64,000 nucleotides of DNA, taken from Ferruginibacter sp. GTDB taxonomy: Bacteria; Bacteroidota; Bacteroidia; Chitinophagales; Chitinophagaceae. Where the stretch lies: assembly GCA_017983695.1 (NCBI GenBank), contig JAGOAX010000006.1, positions 124,001 to 188,000 on the forward strand, in the 5' to 3' direction. A model generated the notes under the pieces. The model searched no databases. It had not been told where the DNA came from and saw only the letters and a program-made list of their open reading frames with translations. Position 1 is the stretch's first letter, and each line of letters begins with the position of its first letter. This document shows positions 42,881-52,607 of the stretch, piece by piece. The position numbers and the translations under genes were made by a program.

Positions 42881-44652
42881 TGGAAGAATTAAAAGCAAAT
42901 GGTGAGGTAATAGCCGTCCTACCCAACAAGGTAAAAATAAAAGTTGATGATTTAAATGCTTTCAAAGGAGCTGAACAATTAAAGGTTGGCTCTTACATTC
43001 AAATTGCAGATAATGAGAACTCTTCAATAAAACTCATAGCAATAATTGAAAGTTTTTTAATTGAAGTAACAGACAAAGGGGAAAGAAAATATTTAATTGA
43101 AGCAAATCCGCTTGGAACAATTGAAGATGGAAATTTTAGGCGAGGTGGTGATTCTATTGCATTGCCGCCAAAAGAGGCGACAAAAGCATCAATTGAAGAT
43201 ATTAAAGCTATTTATGCAAGCGGTAGTACTGATAGTAAATATGAAAGATTTTGCTTTGCTGAACTTGCCCAATCATCTAAAGAAAGGATAGAAGTTCCTG
43301 TTAATGGGAACAAATTTTTCAATAAGCATTTTGCAATTGTTGGCTCAACTGGCTCTGGCAAATCCCATACTACTGCAAAAGTTTTACAAAACGCCACTAT
43401 AGAAAAGAAATCAAATTTTACTGGATTGAATAATTCCCATATTGTAATTTTCGACATTCATTCGGAATACGCTACTGCATTTCCAGACGCCAATATTATA
43501 GGTATTGACGACATGGTTCTTCCTTATTGGCTATTAAATGCAGACGAACTTGAAGAATTATTTTTAGAATCTGGTGATAACAACAATTATAATCAATCCT
43601 CATTATTAAGAAATATTGTCACAGAAAATAAAATCCTGAAAAACCCTGGAGAAACAAAAGTGTATTTTGACAGTCCGCTAAAATTTGATATTGATGAAAT
43701 TCTAAACTGCCTTCAAAATCTCCGCAAAGAGACAAAACATAGTGAGGATGACCTCAATATCCAATTTAATGATTGTGCTAATACATTTGATTCGGAAGCA
43801 AAAAAAATTCAACACTATTTTACAAAACTCTATGCTTATGCATCCCCTCGTAGAGAGAGCAAAGAAAGGGGACACGGCATTTCCAAAGGTCCATATTGTG
43901 ATGGCTCAATAGATAAATTTGTTTCAAGATTAAATACAAAAATTAACTCCCCAAGGCTTCGGCAGTTTCTATTTGGCGACAAAAGCAAGGACATATCATT
44001 TGAAGATACTTTACGACAATTTTTAGGTTACGATTACAAACCCGAAACAAGAAAAAACTCAAAATCTAATGTTACAATAATTGACTTAAGTGGAGTTCCA
44101 TTTGAAGTTTTAAGTATCACTGTTTCATTAATATCTCGTTTACTATTTGACTATTCATACTATTACAAGAAACAAGTTGGTGACAATGATATGCCACTCT
44201 TATTAGTTTATGAGGAAGCTCACAAGTATGTTCCAAAAAGCGACCTTGCAAGATTTAAATCTTCACGAGCATCAATTGAAAGAATTGCCAAAGAAGGTAG
44301 AAAGTATGGAATTTCATTAGCAATAATAAGCCAGCGACCATCTGAATTATCAGAAACCATATTTTCTCAATGCAATAACTTTATTGCAATGCGGCTGACA
44401 AATCCTGACGACCAAAACTATGTAAAGCGTTTGTTGCCCGACACACTTGGTTCCGTAACAGATATTTTACCATCACTGCAATCAGGTGAAGCTTTGCTGA
44501 TCGGTGAGGCGACTGTTATGCCATCAATTGTAAAAATTGACAGATGTGAACACGAACCTTCTTCTAACGACATTCCATATCTTGAAAAGTGGAAAAACGA
44601 ATGGTTTGACAAAGTTGACTTCTCAACCATAACCACAAAATGGACAGCGTGA
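42880..44652 (+). CDS. HerA-like FtsK/HerA-superfamily ATPase (DUF87)
   Basis: 590 residues. A HAS-barrel-like N-terminus (1-80; EVIAVLPNKVKIKVDDL) precedes the DUF87 motor. Walker A is GSTGSGKS at 155-162; Walker B LLLVYEEAHKY ends near 445-449; SRASIERIAKEGRKYGISLAIISQRPSEL (about 465-495) is the sensor and Arg-finger region. HerA works as a hexamer with nuclease partners, as NurA does in archaea and Sir2 or DUF4297 proteins do in bacterial anti-phage systems. Overlap with the nuclease stop by one base supports a shared complex. Confidence 0.88.
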   Translation: MEELKANGEVIAVLPNKVKIKVDDLNAFKGAEQLKVGSYIQIADNENSSIKLIAIIESFLIEVTDKGERKYLIEANPLGTIEDGNFRRGGDSIALPPKEATKASIEDIKAIYASGSTDSKYERFCFAELAQSSKERIEVPVNGNKFFNKHFAIVGSTGSGKSHTTAKVLQNATIEKKSNFTGLNNSHIVIFDIHSEYATAFPDANIIGIDDMVLPYWLLNADELEELFLESGDNNNYNQSSLLRNIVTENKILKNPGETKVYFDSPLKFDIDEILNCLQNLRKETKHSEDDLNIQFNDCANTFDSEAKKIQHYFTKLYAYASPRRESKERGHGISKGPYCDGSIDKFVSRLNTKINSPRLRQFLFGDKSKDISFEDTLRQFLGYDYKPETRKNSKSNVTIIDLSGVPFEVLSITVSLISRLLFDYSYYYKKQVGDNDMPLLLVYEEAHKYVPKSDLARFKSSRASIERIAKEGRKYGISLAIISQRPSELSETIFSQCNNFIAMRLTNPDDQNYVKRLLPDTLGSVTDILPSLQSGEALLIGEATVMPSIVKIDRCEHEPSSNDIPYLEKWKNEWFDKVDFSTITTKWTA

Positions 44653-44844
44653 AGAACCAACGCACAAAAAGGTTTTGTGCAATTGGGGCTGGACATTGAA
44701 GCAATCATCGGCATATCCAGGCTTTGGTTTCGGCGGACATAATTCTGTAGGGCTTTTGTTGGTTAACTTCGGCTTTTAGTTATAAATTTAGCTTCAGTTC
44801 CAGGCGGACAGTTGGTCAATTCCCCAACTGCACAAAGCCCTGCT

Positions 44845-44853
44845 CGTTAGCGG
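44845..44853 (+). repeat. GTTAGCGGC, left inverted copy
   Basis: GTTAGCGGC directly upstream of the coiled-coil gene. Its inverted complement GCCGCTAAC lies just after the gene at 46277-46285. Confidence 0.45.
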
Positions 44854-44861
44854 CAAGCATT

Positions 44862-46220
44862 ATGACACTCGAAGAATTAGAAAATATTGATGACCCTGAC
44901 CCATCTAAATTATTAGAAAGGGAAAAGCTTGAATTAGAAATAAAGCAGCTTAAACAATCTTACTTTAGAAAAAGCATCGCTCCAATATTACTGCAAGCTG
45001 GGATTGGTTTGACAATCGCTTTGATTTCAATTTACTTAGCTTATAAAAGCAATCTATTTGATGTTAAAGAAAAAAATATAGATGCCAAAACAAAATACAA
45101 TGAAACACTTTTAAAAACAATTGAACTTACCCAAAAAAGAGAATTACTGGACAAACAAGTTAAAGAATTTGAAATTCAAAAAGGTAGGCTTTTAGAGGAC
45201 TCGACTCTTATATCATCCCGTCTTGATTCAATGGCAATAGGCATTACGAATATGGTAACTGAAAAAAAATATCTTCAAACCAATATTCAATCACTAACAA
45301 AGAACAAAGTAGAATTAATAAATGAGTTAGAATTTTCTGTTATTAACAAAAATCTACAAGATTTAAAGCTATTTCCAAGCCCTTTTTATAAATTCATTGA
45401 AGACTTAGTTTTGTTGTTAAAAAGTGATAACCTTAGCCGACAAAGGGCTTTTGACTCACTCTTATATTACACAAAAGATTCTAAGCTAAAGTATATCTCA
45501 AATTATGTCTTATACATGGGGACTGCGAATCGAAAGTTTAAAGATAATTTACTTACCGAAATTCCAGCAATTCTTAAAATGCTTTATAAAAAAAACACCT
45601 GTTTGAATAAAGATGTTTTAGATATTTTATCAGACTATACATGGAACACTGAAGACAAATATGAAATAACGAAAACATTATTATACAACTATAACAACCA
45701 ACTTTCAACTTGCGGAAAAACCGATATATTACAGATAATAAGCGAATTTGGCTATGACGATAAATTCTTCTTTTCTAAGAACAATTACAATTTATTTTGG
45801 GATTACTTGAAATACAATAGAGATATTTTTACCTCAGAGGATAGTTTATTTTCTGCGGATGAAAAACGTTCGGCACTAGTAAATATTTCTATTTTCTGTC
45901 CTCAACTTTACTTTTCCCTTCTAGTGAAATCACTTGGCGAAAAAAAGGGAATTAATATTGGTGGAGCTTCAGGTGAGGTAGCTCTCGTTAAATCTTTTTT
46001 AGAAATAAATAACATGCCTGACAGACTATACAATTTTATCTGGGATTTTGGCAAGCAAAATAATTTGATGTCGGACGAAAGGAATAATCCACATCTGTAC
46101 TATTTAGAATACTATAATGACCGTAAACTAAAAATTGACACTTGGTTGTTTGGAAATTTTGAAAAATACAGGAACGATTCATTGGCTTATTTTACTATAG
46201 TAAAAAATAAAACATTTTGA
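44862..46220 (+). CDS. Membrane-anchored coiled-coil protein
   Basis: 452 residues. A charged helical start (1-36), one membrane helix (about 38-62; IAPILLQAGIGLTIALISIYLAY), a coiled coil (about 65-160, heptad-like KELIDKQVKEFEIQKGRLL pattern) and a helical repeat-like domain (170-452). Lys/Asn-rich and AT-rich. It lies 209 bp after the HerA gene in the same direction, too far for tight coupling; a third defence component is possible but not shown. Flanking inverted repeats suggest an independent insert. No homologue recognised. Confidence 0.6.
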   Translation: MTLEELENIDDPDPSKLLEREKLELEIKQLKQSYFRKSIAPILLQAGIGLTIALISIYLAYKSNLFDVKEKNIDAKTKYNETLLKTIELTQKRELLDKQVKEFEIQKGRLLEDSTLISSRLDSMAIGITNMVTEKKYLQTNIQSLTKNKVELINELEFSVINKNLQDLKLFPSPFYKFIEDLVLLLKSDNLSRQRAFDSLLYYTKDSKLKYISNYVLYMGTANRKFKDNLLTEIPAILKMLYKKNTCLNKDVLDILSDYTWNTEDKYEITKTLLYNYNNQLSTCGKTDILQIISEFGYDDKFFFSKNNYNLFWDYLKYNRDIFTSEDSLFSADEKRSALVNISIFCPQLYFSLLVKSLGEKKGINIGGASGEVALVKSFLEINNMPDRLYNFIWDFGKQNNLMSDERNNPHLYYLEYYNDRKLKIDTWLFGNFEKYRNDSLAYFTIVKNKTF

Positions 46221-46276
46221 CTTAATGATTAGGCTTTCGCAGCAAAAAGGAACTACAAATTTACGAAGATTAGCTA

Positions 46277-46285
46277 GCCGCTAAC
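46277..46285 (+). repeat. GCCGCTAAC, right inverted copy
   Basis: Begins GCCGCTAACATTGG, which matches GCCGTTAACATCGG at 38944 in 12 of 14 bases. Both copies follow gene ends directly. Confidence 0.45.
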
Positions 46286-46380
46286 ATTGGTATTGCCAAA
46301 GGAGTTGGATATCAGGGCAATCAGCAGCGGTAATGTCTCGTCCAGAAATAAATTTTTACTTTAGTCAATAGCCAGTCCAA

Positions 46381-46411
46381 TTTTTACTTAAAATTTAATT
46401 TTAAGTAAAAA
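46381..46411. repeat. Perfect 15-bp AT-rich inverted repeat
   Basis: TTTTTACTTAAAATT, one T, then its exact complement AATTTTAAGTAAAAA. Preceded by TGTCTCGTCCAG at 46334 and an AATTTTTACTTTA near-repeat at 46355. May be a remnant of a transposon end or a binding site. Too AT-rich for a normal terminator. Confidence 0.5.
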
Positions 46412-46485
46412 ATCGTTTCTTTAATAAAGATCAGCACCCGGAGTGCACAGTATCCATTCTCAGCCTGCAATTTTACTTTTGGATA

Positions 46486-46950
46486 TTGATTTCAAAAAAC
46501 CTCAAAACGGCAGCAACAAAACTATACTGCATTACAAACCAAAAGAAAGCTGATAAGCCGTACCTTTGGCCGGTGAAAAAAATTGTAAGAACAGTAGCGC
46601 TGGCTAACCTGATATTGTTGTATTGCTTTGTAATAAGCTTTTACAATGATCATGGGTATTCTTACAATATTGCTTTCGCACAACAGCAGCAAGCGCAAAC
46701 TGAAAGTTATCACGCAGTTGTTGCAGAAAACCTGCAGCACCATATTGTTCCAAATGAAACCGCATTTGGTGCAGCGCAGCATGTTTCGCCTTTTTCTTTT
46801 AAAAGTCAGCACATTGATTTTGCAGGATTTGCAAAAGGAACAAACCTGGTATTTTTAAACACCGTTACACAATACAGCCGTTTTACAAAAACACTTGTAG
46901 TTAACCTTAACCGGGCTGCTATTATCTTCCCCTTCCACTACTTCTGGTAA
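46486..46950 (+). CDS. Small exported or membrane protein, unknown
   Basis: 154 residues from a TTG start; a GTG at 46573 (VKKIVRTVALANLILLYCFVI) gives a more natural signal peptide and 125 residues, and may be the true start. One hydrophobic helix at about 35-55, then a Gln-rich stretch QQQQAQ and a mature part rich in His and Phe. The sense frame has no stop for 155 codons; coding character is moderate. No family recognised. Confidence 0.45.
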   Translation: MISKNLKTAATKLYCITNQKKADKPYLWPVKKIVRTVALANLILLYCFVISFYNDHGYSYNIAFAQQQQAQTESYHAVVAENLQHHIVPNETAFGAAQHVSPFSFKSQHIDFAGFAKGTNLVFLNTVTQYSRFTKTLVVNLNRAAIIFPFHYFW

Positions 46951-47050
46951 TTCCATTTTACAATTAATTATATAGAACAGGATTTAAAAAATGCTGCAGG
47001 CACCATAATGTCCTGTAGCAAATCATTTCATTAATTATAAAATATTTAAA

Positions 47051-47554
47051 ATGGATTCAGGAACTATTATCACCGGGTTAATATTTTTATTCGTCTGTAT
47101 TATTATCTTTTGGATATTGAGCAGGAGTAATCAAAAAAGAGAAAAAGAATTATTGCAATCACTCCGGCTTTTAGCGCAGGAGTATAACCATAAAATTTCG
47201 CAGTACGATACCTGGAGCAATACGGCTATCGGGATTGACCATAACGCAAATATGATATTTATGGTGCGGAAAATAAATGATCAGCCAACCGGTTACCGGG
47301 TAGATCTTGCTGAAATGCAAAAATGCAGGATGCTGGTTGCCAGCAGGTCCCAAACTAATGAAGCAGGCGGCGACAAGGTGATTGAAAAACTTGAACTGGC
47401 ATTCACCAGCAATAAAAAACAGCTACCTGAAACAACTGTAGAGTTTTACAACGCCGCATACGACAATGCTGTTTTGAGCGGCGAATTACAGCTTTTAGAG
47501 AAATGGCAAAAAATTGCAAATACCAGATTCAATATTTTATCTTTAAAGAAGTAA
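47051..47554 (+). CDS. Single-span membrane protein, unknown
   Basis: 167 residues. One membrane helix at about 5-26 (IITGLIFLFVCIIIFWIL) followed by a cytosolic, mixed helix/strand domain with HNANMIFMVRKIND and YRVDLAEMQKCRM. No enzyme motif. Well-formed gene with strong terminator behind it. Function unknown. Confidence 0.65.
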   Translation: MDSGTIITGLIFLFVCIIIFWILSRSNQKREKELLQSLRLLAQEYNHKISQYDTWSNTAIGIDHNANMIFMVRKINDQPTGYRVDLAEMQKCRMLVASRSQTNEAGGDKVIEKLELAFTSNKKQLPETTVEFYNAAYDNAVLSGELQLLEKWQKIANTRFNILSLKK

Positions 47555-47559
47555 TACCT

Positions 47560-47602
47560 TTAGCTAAAGCCCTGCATTTTGCAGGGCCTTAGCTAAATTT
47601 TT
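47560..47602 (+). terminator. Strong hairpin terminator
   Basis: A 17-bp stem (47560-47576 with 47580-47596, one mismatch) containing GCCCTGCA/TGCAGGGC, followed by five T at 47598-47602. It ends the 47051 gene and insulates the YitT gene. Confidence 0.85.
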
Positions 47603-47620
47603 CACACAAAAAATGACATT

Positions 47621-48598
47621 ATGAACCCATTCTGGACACAAGTTGTCATTCAAACAACGTTAAAAAATAAGGCTAAAAAGAACGATGATAAAAATGAGCC
47701 CTCTCCTTATAAACTGGCAAAGGGATACCGTGAATTCTGGATCACTTTTAAGCGGCACTTAAAAGATGTGCTGCTTATAACTGCCGGCATATTTTCGGCC
47801 TCATTCGGGTTTAAAGGTTTTTTATTGACCAATCAATTTATTGATGGTGGTGCTACAGGAATTTCGCTCTTGCTTTTTGCCTTAACAAAAGTGCCTTTAT
47901 ACATTTGGATAATTGGTGTAAACATTCCCTTTATCATACTTGCTTACAATGTAATTGGTAAACAGTTTGCCATTAAAACAGCATTGGCTATTGCCGGCCT
48001 TGCGCTTTGCCTGGCCACAGTTAGTTTCCCCAATGTTACCAACGACAACCTGCTGGTAGCGGTATTCGGCGGATTTTTTTTAGGTGCCGGTATTGGTTTA
48101 GCAGTAAGAGGCGGTGCAGTGATTGATGGAACAGAAGTGCTGGCCATTTTTTTAAGCCGCAAATTCGGCACTACAATGGGTGATATTATTGTTGTGATCA
48201 ATGTAATTATTTTTTCAACTGCAGCTTATTTTTTAGGTATTGAAATTGCGCTGTATTCCATGATCACTTACCTGGCTGCATCAAAAACCCTTGACTTTAT
48301 TATTGAAGGTATTGAAGAGTACATTGGAGCAACGATCATTTCTACCCACAGTGAAGATATACGAATGATGATAGTAGATAAAATGGGCAGGGGTGTTACC
48401 ATTTATAAAGGAAAGCGTGGTGTGGGTAATCATGGCGAAAGAATGGAGATTGATATTGTGTACACAGTAATAACCCGCCTGGAATTAAACAAGCTGAATA
48501 CCGAACTGGAAAAAATTGACCCTAATGCCTTTGTGGTAATGAGCAGTGTAAAAGATACCAAGGGTGGTATGATCAAGAAAAGGGCCCACAAGCATTAA
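47621..48598 (+). CDS. YitT-family membrane protein (DUF161 + DUF2179)
   Basis: 325 residues. About five membrane helices (40-250) with the DUF161 pattern: GGATGISLLLF, GAGIGLAVRGGAVIDGTEVLAIFLS and the DUF2179 C-terminal domain from about 255 (GATIISTHSEDIRMMIVDKMGRGVTIYKGKRG). The N-terminal 55 residues are basic and extra. YitT proteins have no firmly known transport substrate. Long enough and intact. Confidence 0.88.
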   Translation: MNPFWTQVVIQTTLKNKAKKNDDKNEPSPYKLAKGYREFWITFKRHLKDVLLITAGIFSASFGFKGFLLTNQFIDGGATGISLLLFALTKVPLYIWIIGVNIPFIILAYNVIGKQFAIKTALAIAGLALCLATVSFPNVTNDNLLVAVFGGFFLGAGIGLAVRGGAVIDGTEVLAIFLSRKFGTTMGDIIVVINVIIFSTAAYFLGIEIALYSMITYLAASKTLDFIIEGIEEYIGATIISTHSEDIRMMIVDKMGRGVTIYKGKRGVGNHGERMEIDIVYTVITRLELNKLNTELEKIDPNAFVVMSSVKDTKGGMIKKRAHKH

Positions 48599-48620
48599 CA
48601 GGTTCTTGTTTATAAAATAG

Positions 48621-49526
48621 TTATTTGCTCTGTAAAATAATTTGCTCCAATGCTGCCACTTCTGCTGCTGTGGGCATCGTTAATGGCGCACGGACATCCC
48701 CTGCGCTTTTACCAATTATTTTTGCGCCTGCTTTTATTAAACTTACCGCATAGCCATTTTTTTTGCCCCGCAATCTTACAAATGGAATGTAAAACTGCTG
48801 AGTGATTTTGGCAACCGTTGCACTATCACCAGCTCTAAGGCTTTTATAAAACAGGTTGGCCAATTCCGGTACAAAATTAAATGCTGCCGAAGAATAAGTA
48901 TTTACCCCGATAGATAAATACGCTTCTGCAATAATCTCTGCTGTAGGCACACCGCCAATATAAGAAAGTCTTTTACCAATGGTTTTAATGGTATCGTTTA
49001 AATCCTGCATATTACCTGTACCATCTTTTAATCCAATTAAATTTGGGCAAGCATCTGCTAATTTTTTAATATACTCTGTTGATAAAACGCCATTGCCACG
49101 GTTATAATAAATTACAGGCAATGAAGTGTTTTGAATAATCGCTTTGGCATATTCATACACTCCATCTTGCGGGCACTCGGTTAGATAAGGTGGAAAAAGC
49201 AGCAATGCATCAATACCTGCCTGTTCAGCCATTTTTGCAAAAGCAATTGCTTCAGGAATACTTCTGCCCACACTGGAAATAACTGGCACACGACCAGCAA
49301 CTGTTTTTGCTGCAATCGTTATTATTTGCTGATATTCATCCGCCGATAGCGAAAAGAATTCTCCGGTTCCGCCAGCTACAAAAACAGAAGATACATTATG
49401 CCCAACAAACCATTCTATACGGTCGGTATATGTTTCGGCATTAAAGGTTCCGTCTTCATTAAAGTCTGTAATAGGGAAAGAAAGAAGACCATTTTCTAAT
49501 GATGATTTTATTTTTGACAATTCCAT
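48621..49526 (-). CDS. kdgD: 5-dehydro-4-deoxyglucarate dehydratase
   Basis: 301 residues of the DapA/NAL superfamily. The start GLLSFPITDFNEDGTFN and AGGTGEFFSL (51-60) are hallmarks of KdgD; the Schiff-base lysine is Lys167 in LIGLKDGTG and the catalytic Tyr is in VIYYNR at about 140. It converts 5-dehydro-4-deoxyglucarate to 2-oxoglutarate semialdehyde with loss of water and CO2. It is the last gene of the three-gene sugar-acid operon, 68 bp after garD. Confidence 0.9.
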   Translation of the reverse strand: MELSKIKSSLENGLLSFPITDFNEDGTFNAETYTDRIEWFVGHNVSSVFVAGGTGEFFSLSADEYQQIITIAAKTVAGRVPVISSVGRSIPEAIAFAKMAEQAGIDALLLFPPYLTECPQDGVYEYAKAIIQNTSLPVIYYNRGNGVLSTEYIKKLADACPNLIGLKDGTGNMQDLNDTIKTIGKRLSYIGGVPTAEIIAEAYLSIGVNTYSSAAFNFVPELANLFYKSLRAGDSATVAKITQQFYIPFVRLRGKKNGYAVSLIKAGAKIIGKSAGDVRAPLTMPTAAEVAALEQIILQSK

Positions 49527-49594
49527 TTTTTTTATTTTGAATTTGTGAATGTTGTAAATTATTATTTTGCAGTAACAATAAAAAAATTGTTTCG

Positions 49595-51121
49595 TTAAGT
49601 TAACGGCCCCGGATTAAACAACACCAGGTCATTATAAATTCCTAATTTATCAGTGGCTACTTTTTTATTGCCACTGGCTACTTCCAATATCAGGTGAAAC
49701 AATTCCCACCCCATTTCCTCAATCGTTTTTTTTCCGAAAGCAATTGGGCCTGCATCAAAATCTATTAAATCATGCCAGCGGTTACTCAGTTTTGAGTTTG
49801 AACTTACTTTTATTACAGGCACCATATTTAACCCATATGGTGTACCTCTGCCGGTAATAAAAACATGCATATTCATACCGGCAGCTAATTGTAATGTACC
49901 GCAAACAAAATCGCTGGCGGGAGTTGCTACAAAGTTCAATCCCTTCTTTCGAATCTTTTCACCAGGAGAAATTACATCCACAATGGAACTTGTGCCGGAT
50001 TTCACCACTGAACCCAATGCTTTTTCTACAATATTACTTAAGCCGCCGCCTTTATTACCAGGTGTGGTGTTGGCACTGCGGTCGGCACTGCCTTGTTGTA
50101 AATAATTATCATACCAGGCCATTTCATCTTTTAATTTTTGCGCAACAGTTTCATCAATGGCTCTTGGTATTAATAAATGAATTGCATCCCGAACTTCGGT
50201 AACTTCTGAAAAAAATACAGTACCACCTGCTCTAACAATTAAATCGGCTGCATAGCCCGATGCAGGATTACCAGTCAATCCGGAAAAAGCATCGCTGCCA
50301 CCGCATTGCATACCTACTACTAAATCTGATGCAGGACAAGTTGTACGTTTTCGCTGATTCAATTTTTGCAAATGTTTATCTGCCATCAACATAATTCCAT
50401 TTACCATATCGCCAAAACCTTCAAAGGCTTCATCTTGTAAATACAGTATCGAACTTTCGGAAGGAATTTGCCCGATGGGTAATAATCTTTCAGGTCTTAA
50501 TTTCTCACAACCCAAACCAATGATCATAATCTCTCCACCAAAGTTGGGGTTTTGTGCAATGTGCTGAATGGTTCTGATTGGCACGATAGCTCCGGGTGCA
50601 TCTATTGCAATACCACAACCATAACTATGATTGAACGCCACCACATCATCTACATTAGGGTACAGCGGCAGCAACTCTTTTTTAATTTTTGCACAAATAA
50701 AATCAGTAATGCCTGCAACACATTGCACACTGGTGGTAATGCCCAACACATTTTTTGTACCTACGCTACCATCTTCATTTTTATAACCTTCAAAAGTATA
50801 ACCTTCTAATGGCTCTGGAGCAGGTACAGTTTTTTTTGTGTACGGAATTTCATTTAAATCGGGAGGCTGTGGCAGATTAATATTGCTTTCGTTGATCCAG
50901 CTTCCTTTTGCAATTGCAATTTTTGCGTAGCCTATAGTTTGTCCGTAACGTACAATGGCATCATCTTTTTCAAAATTTTGCAAGGCCACTTTATGCCCCA
51001 TTGGTATATATTCCTGCAAAATAATTCCGCCCAAAACTGTGGCATCCTTTTTTAATCCTGATGGATTGGCTACTATGCCTACATTATCTTTAGGAGTGGT
51101 TTGTATTACTATATTTTCCAT
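49595..51121 (-). CDS. garD: Galactarate/altronate dehydratase (UxaA/GarD family)
   Basis: 508 residues, full-length: an N-terminal SAF domain (about 1-90) and a large dehydratase part. Seen: [15 protein letters not shown] (about 165-180), ILGCEK-type [33 protein letters not shown] and [19 protein letters not shown]. Family members dehydrate D-altronate or galactarate. Placement beside kdgD and a GntP permease favours galactarate, giving the substrate of KdgD. Substrate is inferred from context. Confidence 0.8.
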   Translation of the reverse strand: MENIVIQTTPKDNVGIVANPSGLKKDATVLGGIILQEYIPMGHKVALQNFEKDDAIVRYGQTIGYAKIAIAKGSWINESNINLPQPPDLNEIPYTKKTVPAPEPLEGYTFEGYKNEDGSVGTKNVLGITTSVQCVAGITDFICAKIKKELLPLYPNVDDVVAFNHSYGCGIAIDAPGAIVPIRTIQHIAQNPNFGGEIMIIGLGCEKLRPERLLPIGQIPSESSILYLQDEAFEGFGDMVNGIMLMADKHLQKLNQRKRTTCPASDLVVGMQCGGSDAFSGLTGNPASGYAADLIVRAGGTVFFSEVTEVRDAIHLLIPRAIDETVAQKLKDEMAWYDNYLQQGSADRSANTTPGNKGGGLSNIVEKALGSVVKSGTSSIVDVISPGEKIRKKGLNFVATPASDFVCGTLQLAAGMNMHVFITGRGTPYGLNMVPVIKVSSNSKLSNRWHDLIDFDAGPIAFGKKTIEEMGWELFHLILEVASGNKKVATDKLGIYNDLVLFNPGPLT

Positions 51122-51161
51122 TTGTAAATTTGTGAATTGACTTTTTATTATTCAGAATTAA

Positions 51162-52607
51162 TTATACCATTGGAAAAAGCCATGCCGCTAACATTGTAAG
51201 AAGAACCCCTGCTATACCCATTATACTTTGCATGGGAGCAATAGTTTTAAGGGCTTCCCTTTCGGTAAGGTTTGTTGTTTTACAGGCAATCCAAAAACCG
51301 GCGTCGTTCATCCAGGGAATTAGTTTTGCACCGCTGCCAATAGCCAAACACAAATATACCGGATGAAAACCTAAGTTGGCATTTTGTGCCATGCCTGCCA
51401 AAATACCCGAAGCAGTAATGAGCGCCACTGTTGCCGAGCCCTGTGCTGTACGCACAATTGCCGTAATTAAAAACGCCAGTGGGATCAATGCCATCTGGTA
51501 ATCTTTGGTTGCATTTGCAATGCTTTGGCTGATGCCCGATTGCTGCAGCATACCGCCAAATGCACCACCCGAAGCAGTAATTAAAATAATGCCGCCGCCG
51601 GTCATCAATGCAGTTTGAACAAAAGCAGTCAGTTTGCCTTTGGTTGTTTTTGTTTGCTTTGCTAAAACCAGCAGGGCAAAAATTGCTCCCATCAGCATCG
51701 CAATATTTTTATCACCAAAAAACAAAACAACATCTAAAATTTTATTGAGAACAAGGGAATCGGTTACTGCGGTATTGGGTTTTGTAAAAGCTTCTACAGC
51801 AGAACGGATACAAATGGTGACCAATGGAAAAACCGCAGGCAGCAATGCCCAACCTAATGAAGGCAATTCTTTATCGGTTTTATTTGCAATGGCGGCAATA
51901 TCTTCTAACCGGGCATCGGGAGAGTCACGAAGTGGAATGGGCATTTTTTTATTTAACCACCGGGCAACAAAATATCCAACTGTAATAGTACAAAGCCCAA
52001 GCATGGCACCGCAAGCCATCATCAAACCAATGGGCACATTCATAGCGGCTACTAAAAACAATGGCCCCGGCGAAGGTGGCACATAAGAATTTGCCATTAC
52101 TGCTCCGGCAATAACCGACAGCGCTAACAATAAATAATTTTTGCCCAGCCGCATGCCCATTGCTTTTGCCAGAGGCATCATTAAAAAAATAACGGTATCT
52201 ACAAAAACAGGAATGGTAAGAAAAAAACTACTCAGCATAAAACCAACCGGCGCATTTTTTTCTCCGGTTATTTTCAGCATAGCTCTGATAATTTTTTCAG
52301 CAGCGCCGCTATCCAGCATAGATTTACCAATGATGGCAGCCATTGCTATCAGAATACCGACTTTAGCACAGGTGCTGCCAAACTCTGTTCCTATCCGTTC
52401 GCCAATACTTTTGTGCGATAACTTTAAAGCCTCGTCTGCAGCTATGCCTTTTGATAAAAAAAATTGTTCTACCGATGCAACCGGTGTAAGCAAAGCCACC
52501 GCCACCGCTGCAAGCAGCAAGGCTAAAAACGGATGCAGCTTAAAGCCGATGATACCTCCCACAACGATTACAATACCAACCAGGAGAATAAAAATTGGAT
52601 TTGCCAT
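51162..52607 (-). CDS. GntP-family sugar-acid permease
   Basis: 481 residues with about 12-14 membrane helices and GntP-family marks: ILVGIVIVVGGIIGFKLHPFLALLLAAVAVALLTP, VPPSPGPLFLVAAMNVPIGLMM and SGGAFGGMLQQSGIS. It lies 40 bp before garD on the same strand. Probably an H+ symporter for galactarate, glucarate or a related sugar acid. Substrate from context only. Confidence 0.88.
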   Translation of the reverse strand: MANPIFILLVGIVIVVGGIIGFKLHPFLALLLAAVAVALLTPVASVEQFFLSKGIAADEALKLSHKSIGERIGTEFGSTCAKVGILIAMAAIIGKSMLDSGAAEKIIRAMLKITGEKNAPVGFMLSSFFLTIPVFVDTVIFLMMPLAKAMGMRLGKNYLLLALSVIAGAVMANSYVPPSPGPLFLVAAMNVPIGLMMACGAMLGLCTITVGYFVARWLNKKMPIPLRDSPDARLEDIAAIANKTDKELPSLGWALLPAVFPLVTICIRSAVEAFTKPNTAVTDSLVLNKILDVVLFFGDKNIAMLMGAIFALLVLAKQTKTTKGKLTAFVQTALMTGGGIILITASGGAFGGMLQQSGISQSIANATKDYQMALIPLAFLITAIVRTAQGSATVALITASGILAGMAQNANLGFHPVYLCLAIGSGAKLIPWMNDAGFWIACKTTNLTEREALKTIAPMQSIMGIAGVLLTMLAAWLFPMV

